Shown here: positions 21,230 to 32,740 of the stretch, one piece after another
How positions within the stretch are numbered: position 1 is the first letter of the stretch
Layout of the letters: each line of letters begins with the position of its first letter
Notes under the pieces: generated by a model
The model's input: the letters and a program-made list of their open reading frames with translations, nothing else
Database searches by the model: none
What the model was told of the DNA's origin: nothing
Position numbers and translations under genes: made by a program
NCBI GenBank assembly: GCA_047967505.1
Contig: CM106541.1
Reading direction: 5' to 3' (one strand)
DNA from: Dipteris shenzhenensis
Taxonomy: Eukaryota; Polypodiophyta; Polypodiopsida; Gleicheniales
Length of the DNA: 64,000 bases

Positions 21230-23604
21230 GGTGCAAGAAATGTACACAAAAGTGTCGTGAAAATCTCTATATGAATCAACTGCAAATACATTAACTATGC
21301 CAAGTGGAATCTCTGAACTGTCGGTGAAGATAGAACTACAATATATAAAGTCTGATCTGTATTACAAGGCTTGTGGCAATGATGTCGGGAATAGCCAAGA
21401 GGCTTTACAAGGCTGAAATGATGTGCACAATGCCATGAGATAGCCGAATAGGCTTTACAATTGTGGCATGTGTGTGTGAAATCAAATGCTATCTGCCCTT
21501 TGAAACAATCTACAATGCCTCTGAACTCTGAAGTCTGCTCACTAAACTGATGAACGTAATGTAATGATGTGAAACCGTATGTGAGCATATGGACTGACTC
21601 CGAGTAGGTACTAGTCAAGAATTTCGGGCATGGCTTAGATTGGCTGCTTGGGAAAATTCGCGTCCCCTCTATGGTGATCTAGTCTACTCTAATCTAGATC
21701 TATACCAACCGTCGATCGATGAAAGAATAGCAAATAATTCCTTTTCTTTTGTTCTTTTTAAGTGCTGGGTCAGATGCATCAATGTAGAGGCAAACGTGCA
21801 TGAAGGAAGTGGTTTTGTTGGCGAGGCTCAAATGTGTGTAACTTGCCCCAAAATGTGCGCATGATGTGACGAGCGCATAGAGCATGAAAAAACGAGCGAC
21901 TTACCTTTTTGGAGCACCCTCAAATGCTTCCTAGATTAAGAGATATGACTTGATCTAAGTGGAGGGGCAAAAGGAGTGCAAATGGTGCTCAATGATGATG
22001 TGTCACTGTGGATCACATGCAGTGTGATGTGGCACTGTGCCTAGCAAGAGGTGTGCCTGTGAAGTCCTATGCTGAGGTGGCAGGAGTGATCACATGTAGT
22101 GACTATGAAGCACTATGTGTGCCTACAGATGTCCAATGTTGATTGGACAACTAAGGTGGCACTGCTGAGGTGGCACAGATGATGACATCAATAGATAACG
22201 TGGTAATGCTGATGTGGCGCCAACTGATGACATGGCCCTGATGATGTGGCACTAATGATGTGGTAGTCAGTGATGATGTGGTAGATAAGGTGATGTGGTA
22301 GATAAGGATTGCCACGTGGTAGTGAACAAACCCAGAATCAACTGACCTAACCCAGGTCAAGGCCTATCTGCCACGTGTCGGGCTATGGACTACCAAAATC
22401 TTGAAAGATTCAGACAAAGGTGCCAATTCTGTCTATCTGTAGATGATTCTATCGAGGTTTGTCGTTTGGAGTCTATGAGCATTGGAGGCCCGTGGCTTCG
22501 TGTGATTTCGCGTGGTTGTGCATTGAGGAGAACCCGTCATTGCTGAAGCACTAGACTTAGAAAATCGTTTGTCATAGGAAACTCCAGTTCGATCGATTGG
22601 CGCTATGGATAGAGCTGGCCTATGACTGGTGGAGTGTTGATTGAATGCATCAATGGAGCATTAATGGAGCAGATGTTGAGCGTTGTTCGGTGCTGGCGGA
22701 GCTACATGATGGCTCCTTTGGAGCTTGGCTGGAGAGCTATGTGATGTGTCCTTTGGATGGCTATTTAGGCTTGCTGGAGAGATGCTTGCAATCAGAGGAG
22801 ATGATCGGAGGCCATAGTCACTGCTGGTCGGTTGATTGAGTCACGGGTGTTGGAGAGCAGCCCTTACTACCTAATGAATTTAAGAGCCCATGAGCTCCAT
22901 GATGTCTAGGGTGTCGCTTGCACTTGGAAGAGAGGCTATGGAGCCTGTGTGCTATTGCACGGCTGAAAGGAAAAGGCCTGTGAGGTGATCCTTGACTGCT
23001 CGTTGGAGGCTGCCTTGTAGGAGAAGTAGTACGTGGTCATGGAGGTCAGGAGCGATGTGTGGCCAAAGACTTAGTTGCTGCTGGCATTGTTCGAGGAGTA
23101 GCCTTCTACCAGGGAAGGCTATGGCCCTGGAGTCTTTTTGTGGGAGTAGCAGAGTGAGCATGCACTGGCTCTAGGAGAGTCATGGCCCACTTATCATTGC
23201 ATGCACTGCTGTGGAGAGGATTTATTACTGTTGTGCTAGTTGGAGAGGTTGTATAGAAGCTTAGAGCTTTGAAGTCTCATAAGTTGAGTCACGGGCACTT
23301 GAAGCTTGAGTGTTGGAGCTACCAGCTAAGTCGAGCTTTAGAGCTACGGGTCTACACATGTAGTTTTCTCTCTCCCTCAATGAAATCTCTCCCTGTCTAC
23401 TGTCTCAAAACTCTCACAAACAATGAATCTCTTAATGAAACAATGAATCAAATGGAAGGAGATTAACAGAAATCTCTCGTGGACGGAAATTCTTCTCAGA
23501 TGGATGGAAATTTCTCTATCACTCAATGGAAGTGAAAGAACACTCAATCTCTAAATCTCTCTCGCACTCTTAGGAATCGCAATGCCTTAGCGGAAGGCAA
23601 GGAA
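21230..23604 (-). other. Long 5' leader of copia A
   Basis: About 2.4 kb separate the primer-binding site from the gag ATG, which is unusually long. The part at 21950-22340 is dense in TGATGTGGCA-like phrases. Only scattered short ORFs are present. Related leader sequence precedes gag of element D and forms the relic at 56230-58080. Confidence 0.7.
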
Positions 23605-23616
23605 GCTCTAATACCA
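23605..23616 (-). other. Primer-binding site of copia A
   Basis: TGGTATTAGAGC directly follows the LTR. It matches, with one change, the TGGTATCAGAGC complementary to initiator tRNA-Met, the usual copia primer. Confidence 0.85.
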
Positions 23617-23873
23617 TAACAAAATATGAAGAGGGGAGAGGAGAAGAGTGGAGATGAGGAGAGAGGGCACAGCTAGAGAGCACAACACAAATGACTAACT
23701 GTACTCTAGATTTAGTTGAAAAAATAGAATATATACAAACCCTTTTAGGATTAGGGTTAGGGGATCTAACCCTTTCCTTTATAGCACTCTATAAGGTTAG
23801 TGCTATGCACATATGATCATGTGATGGTGCTATGCAGACATGATCACATGATGTTGAGCGTGAACTCTCAACA
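23617..23873 (-). repeat. 5' LTR of copia A (257 bp)
   Basis: It starts TGTTGAGAG and ends TTTTGTTA on the minus strand, matching the D element LTR (51979-52234) along its length. It contains CCCTAA-type short repeats and a TATATATTC promoter-like motif, as in copy D. Confidence 0.85.
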
Positions 23874-24233
23874 ATCCTAAATCTTATCCAACTCTCTATT
23901 TTGATATGACATTATGAATTGAATGATGTATTCTATCATAGTAGGTGTTGGTAGGAAGGATTGTAGCTTCTCAAAAAGATGCCCTAGACCCTTTGAATAT
24001 AAGAATTTGCATGCATTGACTGACATCTTGAATGTTGGGAGACTGGTTGCCATACGAGCTATATCGTTCTCTCTGCTCTTAGCTCCTTGTTGTCTTGGGT
24101 GCCAAGCTGTTTGGAATCTACTTTCTACATAGTCGATGGCTCTGCCACTAGTTCTCCTAACTCTAGGGCATATCTCCTTGGCATATTGCATTATTTTGTT
24201 GATCACTATCACTGTCTAGGACCACCAACCATG
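23874..24233 (-). pseudogene. Coding-like fragment between copia A and copia B
   Basis: A 111-codon minus-strand ORF (24212-23877) includes ICPRVRRTSGRAIDYVESRF and FKMSVNACKFLYSKGLGHLF. It looks like real coding sequence cut on one side by copia A and on the other by the LTR of copia B. I do not recognise it. It may be part of an older element into which both inserted. Confidence 0.4.
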
Positions 24234-24943
24234 TGTAAGAAAATAATACAACGTCTGTGCTCAATAGATAATAGGATCTCGTATGCAAGAGAGAAAACAA
24301 GATAGTATGGAGAATCAAAAATTTGATTACTGTAGAACTGATACAATAGATGGCGGTACCTCCCAACTGTGTGCTCCTATGAAAGAAGCTTCGATGGCAT
24401 GCTAGAAACAGTAGAAGACGGAGGCTGGATGCTGAGGAATCAGGGTTGCTGTAGCCAGTGATGAAATGGGCTTCACGGGCTTGCTCTTATATAGCCACCA
24501 GTCGTAGTCAGTTAGGCTCAATTGGGTGGCCGACCCAGTCCACCCAAAACGGTCGACTGGGGGTCAGTCTTGAAATAGGCCACGGACCATACGATAGAAC
24601 CAGTGCATAAAACAGAGCAACTAACGTTTGGCCCACAGCCATCCGAGATCATCTGAGGCTCCAAACGAGCCCCATAACCCGAGAGTGGGCTGCCTCGAGA
24701 AATGCTCTGTCTACCCTCAGTGTGGTTAGTCAATGGATGCCTTCCCACACTTGCATGTAGCCTAGTTGGCGATGTGCCAACTCTATCTGAAGCCATCCAA
24801 CCATTAGGCCACACATGGCCTCCAGACCAGGACCTATCGGATAACCGAGCTACTCAAATGCCTTCTCTTCATATGGGGGGCTTACAAGTAGAGTTAGCTG
24901 GTTCTTATGTAGTTACATGAGAGTGGAGCATTGATATCTAACA
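24234..24943 (-). repeat. 3' LTR of copia B
   Basis: Bounded by TG...CA on the plus reading (TGTAAGAAAA to ATCTAACA). Nearly collinear with 27048-27767, with scattered substitutions and a few small indels. Confidence 0.92.
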
Positions 24944-24955
24944 CCCCCCCTCAAT
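24944..24955 (-). other. Polypurine tract of copia B
   Basis: The minus strand reads TTGAGGGGGGG immediately before the LTR start TGTTAGATATC, the expected plus-strand priming site. Confidence 0.85.
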
Positions 24956-24973
24956 GTCCACCCGCAAGTGAAC

Positions 24974-26144
24974 TTACTTTTTCGGCCCAATGCCAAGTCG
25001 ATGAAGATGCCTCTCCAGCAAGTCTCTTCTAAGAGCCTTCGTGAAGATGTTCGCATCATTCTCTGTAGTCGGACAGTACACCAAGTCAACCTCTCCATCC
25101 ATGAGCAGCTCGCATATAAAGTGATATTGAATCTCAATGTGTTTTGTGCGAGCATGGAACACCGAGTTCTTTGCAATCGCCATGCAACTCTGATTGTCAC
25201 ATGATAACTGCGTAGGCTTGTTCTGCACTGCACCCATGTCCCCCAAAATCCTCCTCAACCACACTGCCTCGCAAGAAGCAAAGCATGCAGATTTGTACTC
25301 GGCCTCGGTAGAAGAAAGAGCAACTATGGGTTGCTTCTTGCTGACCCATGATACAACTCCAGATCCAAGTGAGAAATAGTACCCTGTCACTGATCTCCTG
25401 CTGTCCACATCTTCTGCCCAATCCGAGTCACAAAATCCGATCAAGATGTTGCCCTTGGTATCGGTGATGCCATAATCAAGTGTGCCTTTGATGTATTTCA
25501 GCACCCACATCCATGCCCTCCAATGGTTCTCTCGGGGCTTATTGGAAAACCTGCTAAGTACACTAGTCGCAAAGCTGATGTCCGGCCGTATGTTACATAG
25601 GTAAATCAAGTTGCCCACAAGTCTTTTGTACTGTGCTTCGTCCACTAGTGGTGATGAATCCTCGCTTGAGAGCTTCACGTCAACCTCCATAGGGGTACCA
25701 ACTGTTTTGCACTCAGCCATGCCAAATGCCTTCAGTATCTCTCTAGCATACTTTAGTTGTGAAATGAAGATCTGATTCGGCTCCTGCCAAACTTCAATCC
25801 CCAAACAAAAATGCATCAATTCGAGGTCTATCATTTCAAACTCTCTTCCTAGCAAATGCTTCGTCTGCGAGATCTTCTCTGCATGGTTCCCTGTTATGAT
25901 AAGGTCGTCCACATAAAGGACCATGATCATACACCTACCTCCTTCTGTGAAGATATACAAATTTGCATCAGATGGACTTCTTCTGAACCCGTTTTGTAAA
26001 AAGTAGGCATCAATTCGTTGGTACCATGCTCGTGGGGCCTATTTCAGCCCGTAAAGTGCCTTCTTTATTTGTAGACTTTACCTTCTGAATCGGGGATCTC
26101 AAAACCTGGTGGTTGTTCCACGTATACCTCCTCCTTGAGATCTC
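24974..26144 (-). pseudogene. copia B reverse transcriptase (C-terminal half) and RNase H
   Basis: The front part (26144-25961) has stops and frame breaks around a recognisable FLNGDLKEEVYVEQPPGFE motif. From 25960 an uninterrupted 328-codon frame holds LYVDDLIITGN (the RT catalytic YVDD), LMHFCLGIEVWQ, and RNase H with WVSKKQPIVALSSTEAEYKS, CDNQS and TKHIEIQYHFI. It ends LHRLGIGPKK just before the polypurine tract. Catalytic residues look intact, but without the RT fingers or integrase it cannot act alone. Confidence 0.9.
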
Positions 26145-26977
26145 CATTCAGAAAGGTAGCACTCCGTTCTTCTCATCTGCAATCTTCTTTTGGCACTCAT
26201 TCTGCTTGTGCCCTACCTTGTTGCAATAGAAGCTCTTGATCTTCTTCTTTCTCTTTTTATCATCAGAAGAAGATGGGTTACCAGAGTCCTTACCCTTACC
26301 TTTCTTTGATCCAGTCTAGAAACCCGAATCTTCTCCAGTCCTCGTCTTTTGACGCATCTCCTCCTCCAGAAGCATCGCGCTAAAATCCTCAAAGTTGAGG
26401 GGCGGATTTCTATTCTACATATTCAGTGCCATAACAAGACCGTCGTACTTTGGTGGGAGAATCCGTATGCACCTTCGTGCTAGATTCTCGCTAGTGATGG
26501 TGATGCCAATCACAGTCATCTGATTGCGCAGATTCTTCACCTTGGTGATGAACTTCTCTACCGCTTCAGACTCAGACAACTTCTCATTCGTGAGTTGAGT
26601 CTTCAGATTCTGAATCCACGTATGATTCGTGGTCTCATACTGATTTTTCAAGACCGTCCATGCCTCCTCCACTGTAGTGACATGTTGAATTAACGCCATG
26701 ACGGAATCACTAATAGTGCAGACAATAGAACGCAGTGCATCTGCATTTCTTCTTGTCCATGCGAGAATCTCATCTGTAGTTGGTACTATCTGTTGTCCTG
26801 CATTGGCTGGATCTGGTCTCGGAACCGGCCTCACATCCACCCCAATAGCAGTGTCCCAAAGCTCATATATGCGCTTAGGATGGTCTTCATCTTGAACTTC
26901 CAGAGAGGATAGTTAGAGCCATCCAACTTTTTGCTTTCATCGAACGGTGGGATTCACAGTCTTGTGGGCTGGGCCAT
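26145..26977 (-). pseudogene. copia B gag
   Basis: The ATG at 26977 begins MAQPTRL; a TAG follows and a one-base frameshift lies before ELWDTAIGVDV. The capsid part (26840-26415) contains WTVLKNQYETTN and PPKYDGLVMALNM, typical UBN2 gag motifs. The zinc knuckle reads SFYCNKVGHKQNEC; the first cysteine of CX2CX4HX4C is replaced by Ser. The frame then runs into the deletion junction with RT. Confidence 0.85.
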
Positions 26978-27027
26978 CTCTCACAATTTGCTCGCAAACA
27001 GAAACACACTACCAAATCTTCTTGCTA

Positions 27028-27047
27028 GAGTCCAGGCTCTGATACCA
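27028..27047 (-). other. Primer-binding site of copia B
   Basis: TGGTATCAGAGCCTGGACTC follows the LTR without a gap. The first 13 bases fit the 3' end of initiator tRNA-Met. Confidence 0.9.
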
Positions 27048-27767
27048 TGTAAGAAAATAATACAACGTCTGCGCTCAACAGATAATAGGATCTTGTATGC
27101 AAGAGAGAAACTAGATAGTACGGAGAATCAAAAATTTGATTAGTGTAAAACTTATACAATAGATGGCGTTGCCTCCCAATCATGTGCTCCTGTGAAAGAA
27201 GCTTCGATGGCGTGCTGGAAATAGTAGAAGACGGAGACTGGATGCTAAGGAATCAGGGTTGCTATAGCCAGTGATGAAATGGACTTCACAGGCTTGCTCT
27301 TATATAGCCACCAGTCGTAGTCAGTTAGGCTCAATTGGGTGGCCAACCCAGTCCACCCAAAACGGTCGACTAGGGGTCAGTCTCGAAATAGGCCACCGAC
27401 CATACGATAGAACCGGTGTGCAAAACAAAGCAACTAACCTACGGTCTTCATTTGGTCCACAGCCATCTGCGATCATCTGAGGCTCCAAATGGGCCCCGCA
27501 ACCCGAGAGTGGGCTGCCCCGAGAAATGCTCCATCTACCCTCAGTGCGGTCAGTCAAGGGATGCCTTCTCACACTTGCATGTAGCCTAGTTGGTGATGTG
27601 CCAACTCTATCCGAAGCCATCCAGCCATCAGGCCACACCTGGCCCCCATCTGGTGTCCAAACGGATAACCGAGCTACTCAAATGCCTTCTCCTCATATGG
27701 GGGGCTTACAAGTAGAGTTAGCTGGTTCCCGCATAGTTACATGAGAGTGGAGCATTGATATCTAACA
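27048..27767 (-). repeat. 5' LTR of copia B
   Basis: Same termini as the other LTR, directly next to the primer-binding site. Divergence between the two LTRs is clearly visible but modest, implying an old but not ancient insertion. Confidence 0.92.
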
Positions 27768-28199
27768 CCATTGTCATTTTGGTGTATACCTCTGGGTTGG
27801 TGGCCCTGGATCTTGTCCTTGGTCAAGTCGGTGATTTGAGGAGGGCTATCAAGGTTGAGGTTTGGGCCATTTGGCTTAGTGTTGCTTTGTCGATAGCATT
27901 GTAGGCCTTTTCCCATCTTAGTGAGCTCTGTCTTCAGCCTAGAATTTCACACATAAATTACGTCCCAATCTGACAATTCCAATAGTGCCATATGGTAAGA
28001 GTGCCATGTGCCAACAATGCATGCTTCTTTTGTGAGTGGTTGATGCATTTTACTCTTTTTGTGATGAGGGTTCCATGTGTGTGGACCAAATCAAGTATCT
28101 CATTACATGGTTCATCATCTCTAGGCTAAAAAACTCCATATGGCAAAGATATGAAAAAAGTCCATATTCAAAGATATGAAAAAACTCCATATGCAAAGA

Positions 28200-29200
28200 T
28201 ATGAAAAAAGTCAACAGCATCATGCATTTCAACAATGTTCATGAAGCTCCAATGGACATCAACAAGGATGGCATGACCAACTCTTACACTGATAGTGATG
28301 ATTATAAATCATGTCATTGTGAGACAAGAAATCTTCCAAGAAGGGAAGCACTTCCATAAAGGACCGCACCGTCAAGGACCACCAACTAGAAGCCATGTCC
28401 TTAAGGGTGAAGGAAAAAATGACATAGGCCATAGAGCAAAAGTTGTGCATCTCTCAGCCCCACCATGGTACCCAAGAAGATAGAATGTCTGGTGCCCTCA
28501 CTGTATGGCTAACCACATGGCCAATGAGTGCCCAATCCTGAGGAACAAACTCAACCCACTAGAAGTGGCCCAACCCCCAAGGTTATGGTGTGCCATTTGC
28601 AATGCTGCAAGCTATGATGTAAACACATGCTTCTACAATATGAGGGTTGCCCCAACTACAACAGTACACATAGGTGCCAATCCTAATATATAGGTAGCCA
28701 CCATTGCCACCCAATGCACAAGTGCCATGGCTCAATCCCATTCTTGTGAGGACACAATTGGCTCAACTATTGAGAGATCCCAATCCTCCACAGTATCCTC
28801 AAGCACCCAATCTTACTCCAATAAACCCAATGCAGCAACTCCAACCTAAAATACTTGAAATACAATATAACTATGAAACATAATACCGCATGTACTACAT
28901 GGATGGTGCCAAAGGCCTCATTCTGGTGTATGCCAATCAAGTAAGATCAAACATATATCAAGAACCCATCAAGTGATTTGGATGTGGAGAAAACCATCAG
29001 ATTGTTGAGTGCCCACACAAAGGTAACCCAAGTGCTTTCCAACATGTGGGTAGAGGTTGTGGATATATGGATTGCCCACTCATAGCAAAGACACCCCATG
29101 AAGCAAAGCCAAATGTACCCCTTGGAATCATTGTCACTGAGAGTCACATTGTGGGAATGGGTAAGATATGAACATGAAAAATTCAAGGCAGACAAAGAGC
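28200..29200 (+). pseudogene. gypsy gag with zinc knuckles
   Basis: A knuckle WCPHCMANHMANEC (about 28490-28533) is followed by WCAIC...TC (about 28588-28635) and a partial FGCGENHQIVECP (about 28978-29016), where the first Cys is changed. Frames shift between them. Confidence 0.65.
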
Positions 29201-29459
29201 AACAATCGAGGACAAGGAACCAACACCATACATCATCAACAAGGTGATTGAAGCCACCACCAACCCAAGAGTCATGGATCTACATGCAACACACCCCCAA
29301 CAAGATAGAGTCACCCTAGCTTGCTTAATTAGCTACTCTGTCAAGATGCCAATTGGAAACTTATTGAGAAATTGTCCTAAAATTTGGTAGAATTCCAAGG
29401 GTTGGATAGAATTGGAAGTGTTTTCCACTACCTAAAGAGGAAGAAAAGGCTATATCAGT

Positions 29460-29650
29460 GAAATTTGGTGCTAGGGATGACATAAAAAATGTAACCATCC
29501 CCCTAGGGCATAAAGCCTTTGGCCAATACCTTGCAATAGTGGATGGTGGGGTAGGTGTTAACATTCTTGCAAAGGATCTCTATGAAAAATGGGGCCTCCC
29601 ACCAATGTAGAATGCCACATTCAACATGCGCCTCATCAACCGTACCAAAA
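29460..29650 (+). pseudogene. gypsy aspartic protease
   Basis: The frame through HKAFGQYLAIVDGGVGVNIL followed by KDLYEKWGLPP is the protease core; VDGG is the active-site triplet (usually DS/TG or DGG in this clade). A TAG follows the core after PPM. Confidence 0.75.
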
Positions 29651-30329
29651 TGAAGCCACTGAGTTGTTGACAATGTGCCAACAAAGATTTTGGGGTTAAG
29701 CTCATTGTACAATTTACAATACTGGATCTTCCACAAGGATCGATTGCATACCAAATATTAATAGGAAGACCATCGCTTTGGGAGATGTAAGTACTCTATG
29801 ATTAGGGTGCAGATAGGATCACAATCTAGAATCGGGATACTACTATGAAAATCAATCTAGGAACTTGGGAAATCAAGCCCACTATATGGAGGAATATTAA
29901 TGACACTTCTTCCACCATAATCTCCAATCATGCATCACTTGAACTTAAACTCATAGAAGGTGATAGGCAAAGTGACATCAACAACTGGGTAGACGCATTG
30001 GCCACAATGACAATTCCAAAACAACACATCCAATGTTGCCAATGTGGATGCACACATGATCTAGCTAGAACCACCAATCTGGGATGAAGAATCAGAGCCA
30101 ATGGATGTACCTATCTTCATGGTGGGCATAGAATGGGATAGTGATATAAAGAGGCCATCATTGAAGGCTATGGTGAAGATTTTGATTGGGATCTAGAAAA
30201 GAAGCGGAGAATGCCACATTATAAGGTCAAATCTTTGATAACGACTTGACCATCCTTCATGCATTGATGGTCATAGAGTATGCCAAGTAAGACCCTCTGG
30301 AAGAAACAAATAGTAGATAGTTAAGGAAC

Positions 30330-30985
30330 AAGAAAAAAGAGATTGAGCACACCGACTGGATGTCACCAAAGAAAAACAAGAAGTTGAGAATATGTATGAA
30401 TCTCAAAAATGTCAATGCAGCCACAATCAGATATCACTACCCCCTACCATTGACAAAGAAAATTTTTGAATAGGTAGCAGGGTCACAACCATATACATTT
30501 TCTTGGATGGCTTTAGTGGGTACGAGCAAGTAAAATTGCTTCTCAAGTTCAAGCAAAGATAGACTTTGCCATAGAATGGGGAATTTTTTCATACAAAGTC
30601 ATGCCATATTCTTATGCAATGCCCCATCCACTTTTCAAAGGGTCATTTACACTACCTTTAAGGAATTTCTCAACAAATTCCTACAAGTCTTCCTTGATGG
30701 CTTATGCATATACTTAGACAAAAAGGATCACTTGAAATGCCTTGACAATGTACTGAAGAAAAGAAAGAGTATGGAATCTCCTTGAGCCTTCTCAAATTTC
30801 AATTATTGGTCACGCATGAAGTAGTCTTGGGACACATAGTCTCTCAACATGGGATTGCTACCAACATGGAAAAAATCAAGATCATCATGGAGCTTTGTCT
30901 CCCACAAAATTATAAGGTCATCATGGTCCATGTTGGATACTATAGAAGGATCATAATTAGGATGCTTCATGGGCCATGATGGATA
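30330..30985 (+). pseudogene. gypsy reverse transcriptase, catalytic motif altered
   Basis: MNLKNVNAATIRYHYPLPLT gives the RT front, and FLCNAPSTFQRVIYTTFKEF the palm. The catalytic FLDD appears as VFLDGLCIYLD, so the second Asp is Gly. Stops and frameshifts break the domain at 30470 and elsewhere. The reading is non-functional. Confidence 0.8.
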
Positions 30986-31134
30986 CTATAGAAGGATCAT
31001 ATGCCATGATTGTAAGACCTCTTTATAAGCTACTTGTGAATTCCATCTAGACAGAAGAATGCAAAAAAGGATTCAAAACCCTCAACAAGAGATTGATCAT
31101 AGCTCCCATACTAATGGCTCCAAATTAAGACATT

Positions 31135-31665
31135 AAACTCCATGTGCATATAGATGGTTCCAAATATGCAGTATGGAGTGTGCTATGTCAACCTAATAAG
31201 TATAACAAAGACTACCCAATCTACTTTGCAAGTAGGAAACTAAATGAGGTGGAGGTCAATTATACTACCACTGAAAGAGAAGCCCTAGCAATGTTCTATA
31301 TTGTGAAGAAATTTTGGCATTGTGTATTGGCCATTGACATTGTATTTTACACAGACCATAAAGCTCTATTTTATCTTGTGAATCAACCATATACCACTAG
31401 TCGGATCACTAGATGGCTTTTACTACTCCATGAATTCAACTTCAAGATAGTGGTAATGAAAGGATCTCAACACGACATTGTAGATCATATGTCACGATTG
31501 TTGACAAGAGAAGAGCCAGAAGGAACAAAAGATGACCTTTCAGATGATTTTTTGTTGACAAGTGTAAATAATATGTCACGATTGATGACAAGAGTAGAGC
31601 CAAAAGGAATAGAAGATGACCTTTCAGATGCTTCTTTGTTTCAATTTGATGTTGTACCCAAATGA
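31135..31665 (+). pseudogene. gypsy RNase H
   Basis: A 173-codon open frame contains HIDGSKYAVWSVLCQPN, YPIYFASRKLNEVEVNYTTT and FYTDHKALFYLV, the standard RNase H order for plant gypsy. The first catalytic Asp region (HIDxS) is kept. A partial internal repeat of the SRLxTRxEPxG...DDLSD segment follows. Confidence 0.88.
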
Positions 31666-31719
31666 TGTGTAGACATCATCATTGGGTATTTAATGGTAGG
31701 AAGACCACCCCCTTGACTA

Positions 31720-32150
31720 AGACCAGTGGAGGTAAGGAAATTAATTCTAAAAGCTACCACCTATCAACTGATTGCAAGTCAGTTATACAAGATGGGAAAT
31801 GATGAGATTCTTAGAATCTGTGTTATGTTGCATGAAAACATGCCAATCATAAGAGAAGTCCATGAAGGTGTAGCAGGAGAAGACTTTGCAGGGGAAGCAA
31901 TAGCAATAAAAATCCTCTTAGCTAGATATTGGTGGCCAACACTTCGGGCAGATGCTTATGCAACTATGTCAAACGATGTGGTGCATGCCAAAGAAAAATA
32001 AAACCCCAACACAAGTATTTCAACCCCCCAGCAACAATTACTTCTTAGTAGCTAGGGGGTTCATACATCTAGATTTTGTGGGACTCATACATCTAAACAC
32101 AAAAGGAACACAAGCACACTCCATCATTGTGGCCATGGACTACTACACAA
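31720..32150 (+). pseudogene. gypsy integrase, N-terminal H2C2 part, truncated
   Basis: HEGVAGEDFAGEAIAIKILL and ARYWWPTLRADAY match the H2C2 zinc-binding region. A frameshift puts the Cys pair into another frame (CQTMWCMP). The catalytic core begins (FIHLDFVGLIHLN, VAMDYYTKL) and is lost after about 32150. Confidence 0.8.
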
Positions 32151-32159
32151 AGTTGAAGA

Positions 32160-32492
32160 ACCTAATGAGTCCCCACAAAAAGTTGGGGAACCTCTTGAGT
32201 CCCTACACAAAATGGGGGAACCTTTTTGAGTCCCCCACAAATGGACCTCAAAAAGTGCAAGCTGTTAGTATCTCTCTCTAGTTTTAATATCTCTCTCTAT
32301 AGATCCCTGATTTTGCAAGTATGATTGGATCTTTTCTAGAGAGGATTTTAGCTATCCTCATTCTTCAAGATTCATCATACCATCTTTCAGGCTCAAGATA
32401 TTACAAGTGGAGTTTTGCCACTACTCTACACACACAATGATCTTATTGTCATTCCTCTAGGCTGTAATTCTGATCCTTGTTGCCACAGGGTT
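32160..32492. repeat. 310-bp direct repeat, copy 1
   Basis: It contains three phrases GAGTCCC(T/C)ACA(C)AAA, then AAGTATGATTGGATCTTTTC, then TTTCAGGCTCAAGAT. The copy at 34775-35107 has the same order. Copy 1 abuts the broken gypsy integrase. The pair may be LTRs of a non-autonomous element or a duplicated segment. Confidence 0.75.
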
Positions 32493-32517
32493 AACAACTC
32501 CTTCGCACTCTCTACCT

Positions 32518-32740
32518 TTGTACTCCTTGCTCCCACCTACTCCTACTCCCTCCCTCCTACTCCCCCTCCTCCCTTCTTCCTCCCTCCTCATCCTCCCTCT
32601 TCTCTTTCTCCTCCTCCCTTCCTCCTCCTCCTTCCTTCTTCCTCCTCCCTCCTCTTCCTCCCTCCTCTCTTCCTCCTGCTCCCTCTCCTACTTGGACTCC
32701 TCCGTTGTCCCTCCTTCTCAACCCTTACCCTCAAAGTAAC
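32518..32740. repeat. (TCC)n-rich pyrimidine tract
   Basis: Almost pure C/T on the plus strand. ORFs of Pro, Leu and Ser runs across it are artefacts. Confidence 0.85.

Larger units (their letters stand above)
18233..23873 (-). mobile_element. Ty1/copia element A, 5' LTR present, truncated inside RT
   Basis: Reading leftward, the order is 5' LTR (23873-23617), primer-binding site, a leader of about 2.4 kb, gag, pre-integrase, integrase and the start of reverse transcriptase. Homology to sibling D stops abruptly at about 18233, so the rest of RT, RNase H and the 3' LTR are missing. The domain order gag-IN-RT identifies Ty1/copia. Many stops and frameshifts make it non-coding. Elements C (43958-46675), D (46676-52234) and the relic at 56230-58080 belong to the same family. 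Confidence 0.9.
24234..27767 (-). mobile_element. Ty1/copia element B, complete ends, internally deleted
   Basis: Two LTRs of 710-720 bp bound an interior of only 2.1 kb. That interior holds a primer-binding site, gag, the C-terminal half of RT, RNase H and a polypurine tract. Protease, pre-integrase, integrase and the front of RT are gone; the gag-to-RT junction is near 26145. The flanks are CCATG (24229-24233) and CCATT (27768-27772), consistent with a 4-5 bp target duplication with one change. The LTR and gag sequences differ from the copia A family. Confidence 0.92.
28200..32150 (+). mobile_element. Ty3/gypsy-type retroelement, decayed, LTRs not identified
   Basis: In plus orientation the order is gag zinc knuckles, aspartic protease, RT, RNase H and the start of integrase, the gypsy order. 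Almost every domain is in a different frame or carries stops. Integrase breaks off near 32150, where the first 310-bp direct repeat begins. The plant gypsy signatures are clear: a VDGG protease site and the RNase H block with YPIYFASRKLN and TTTEREALAM. Confidence 0.88.
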
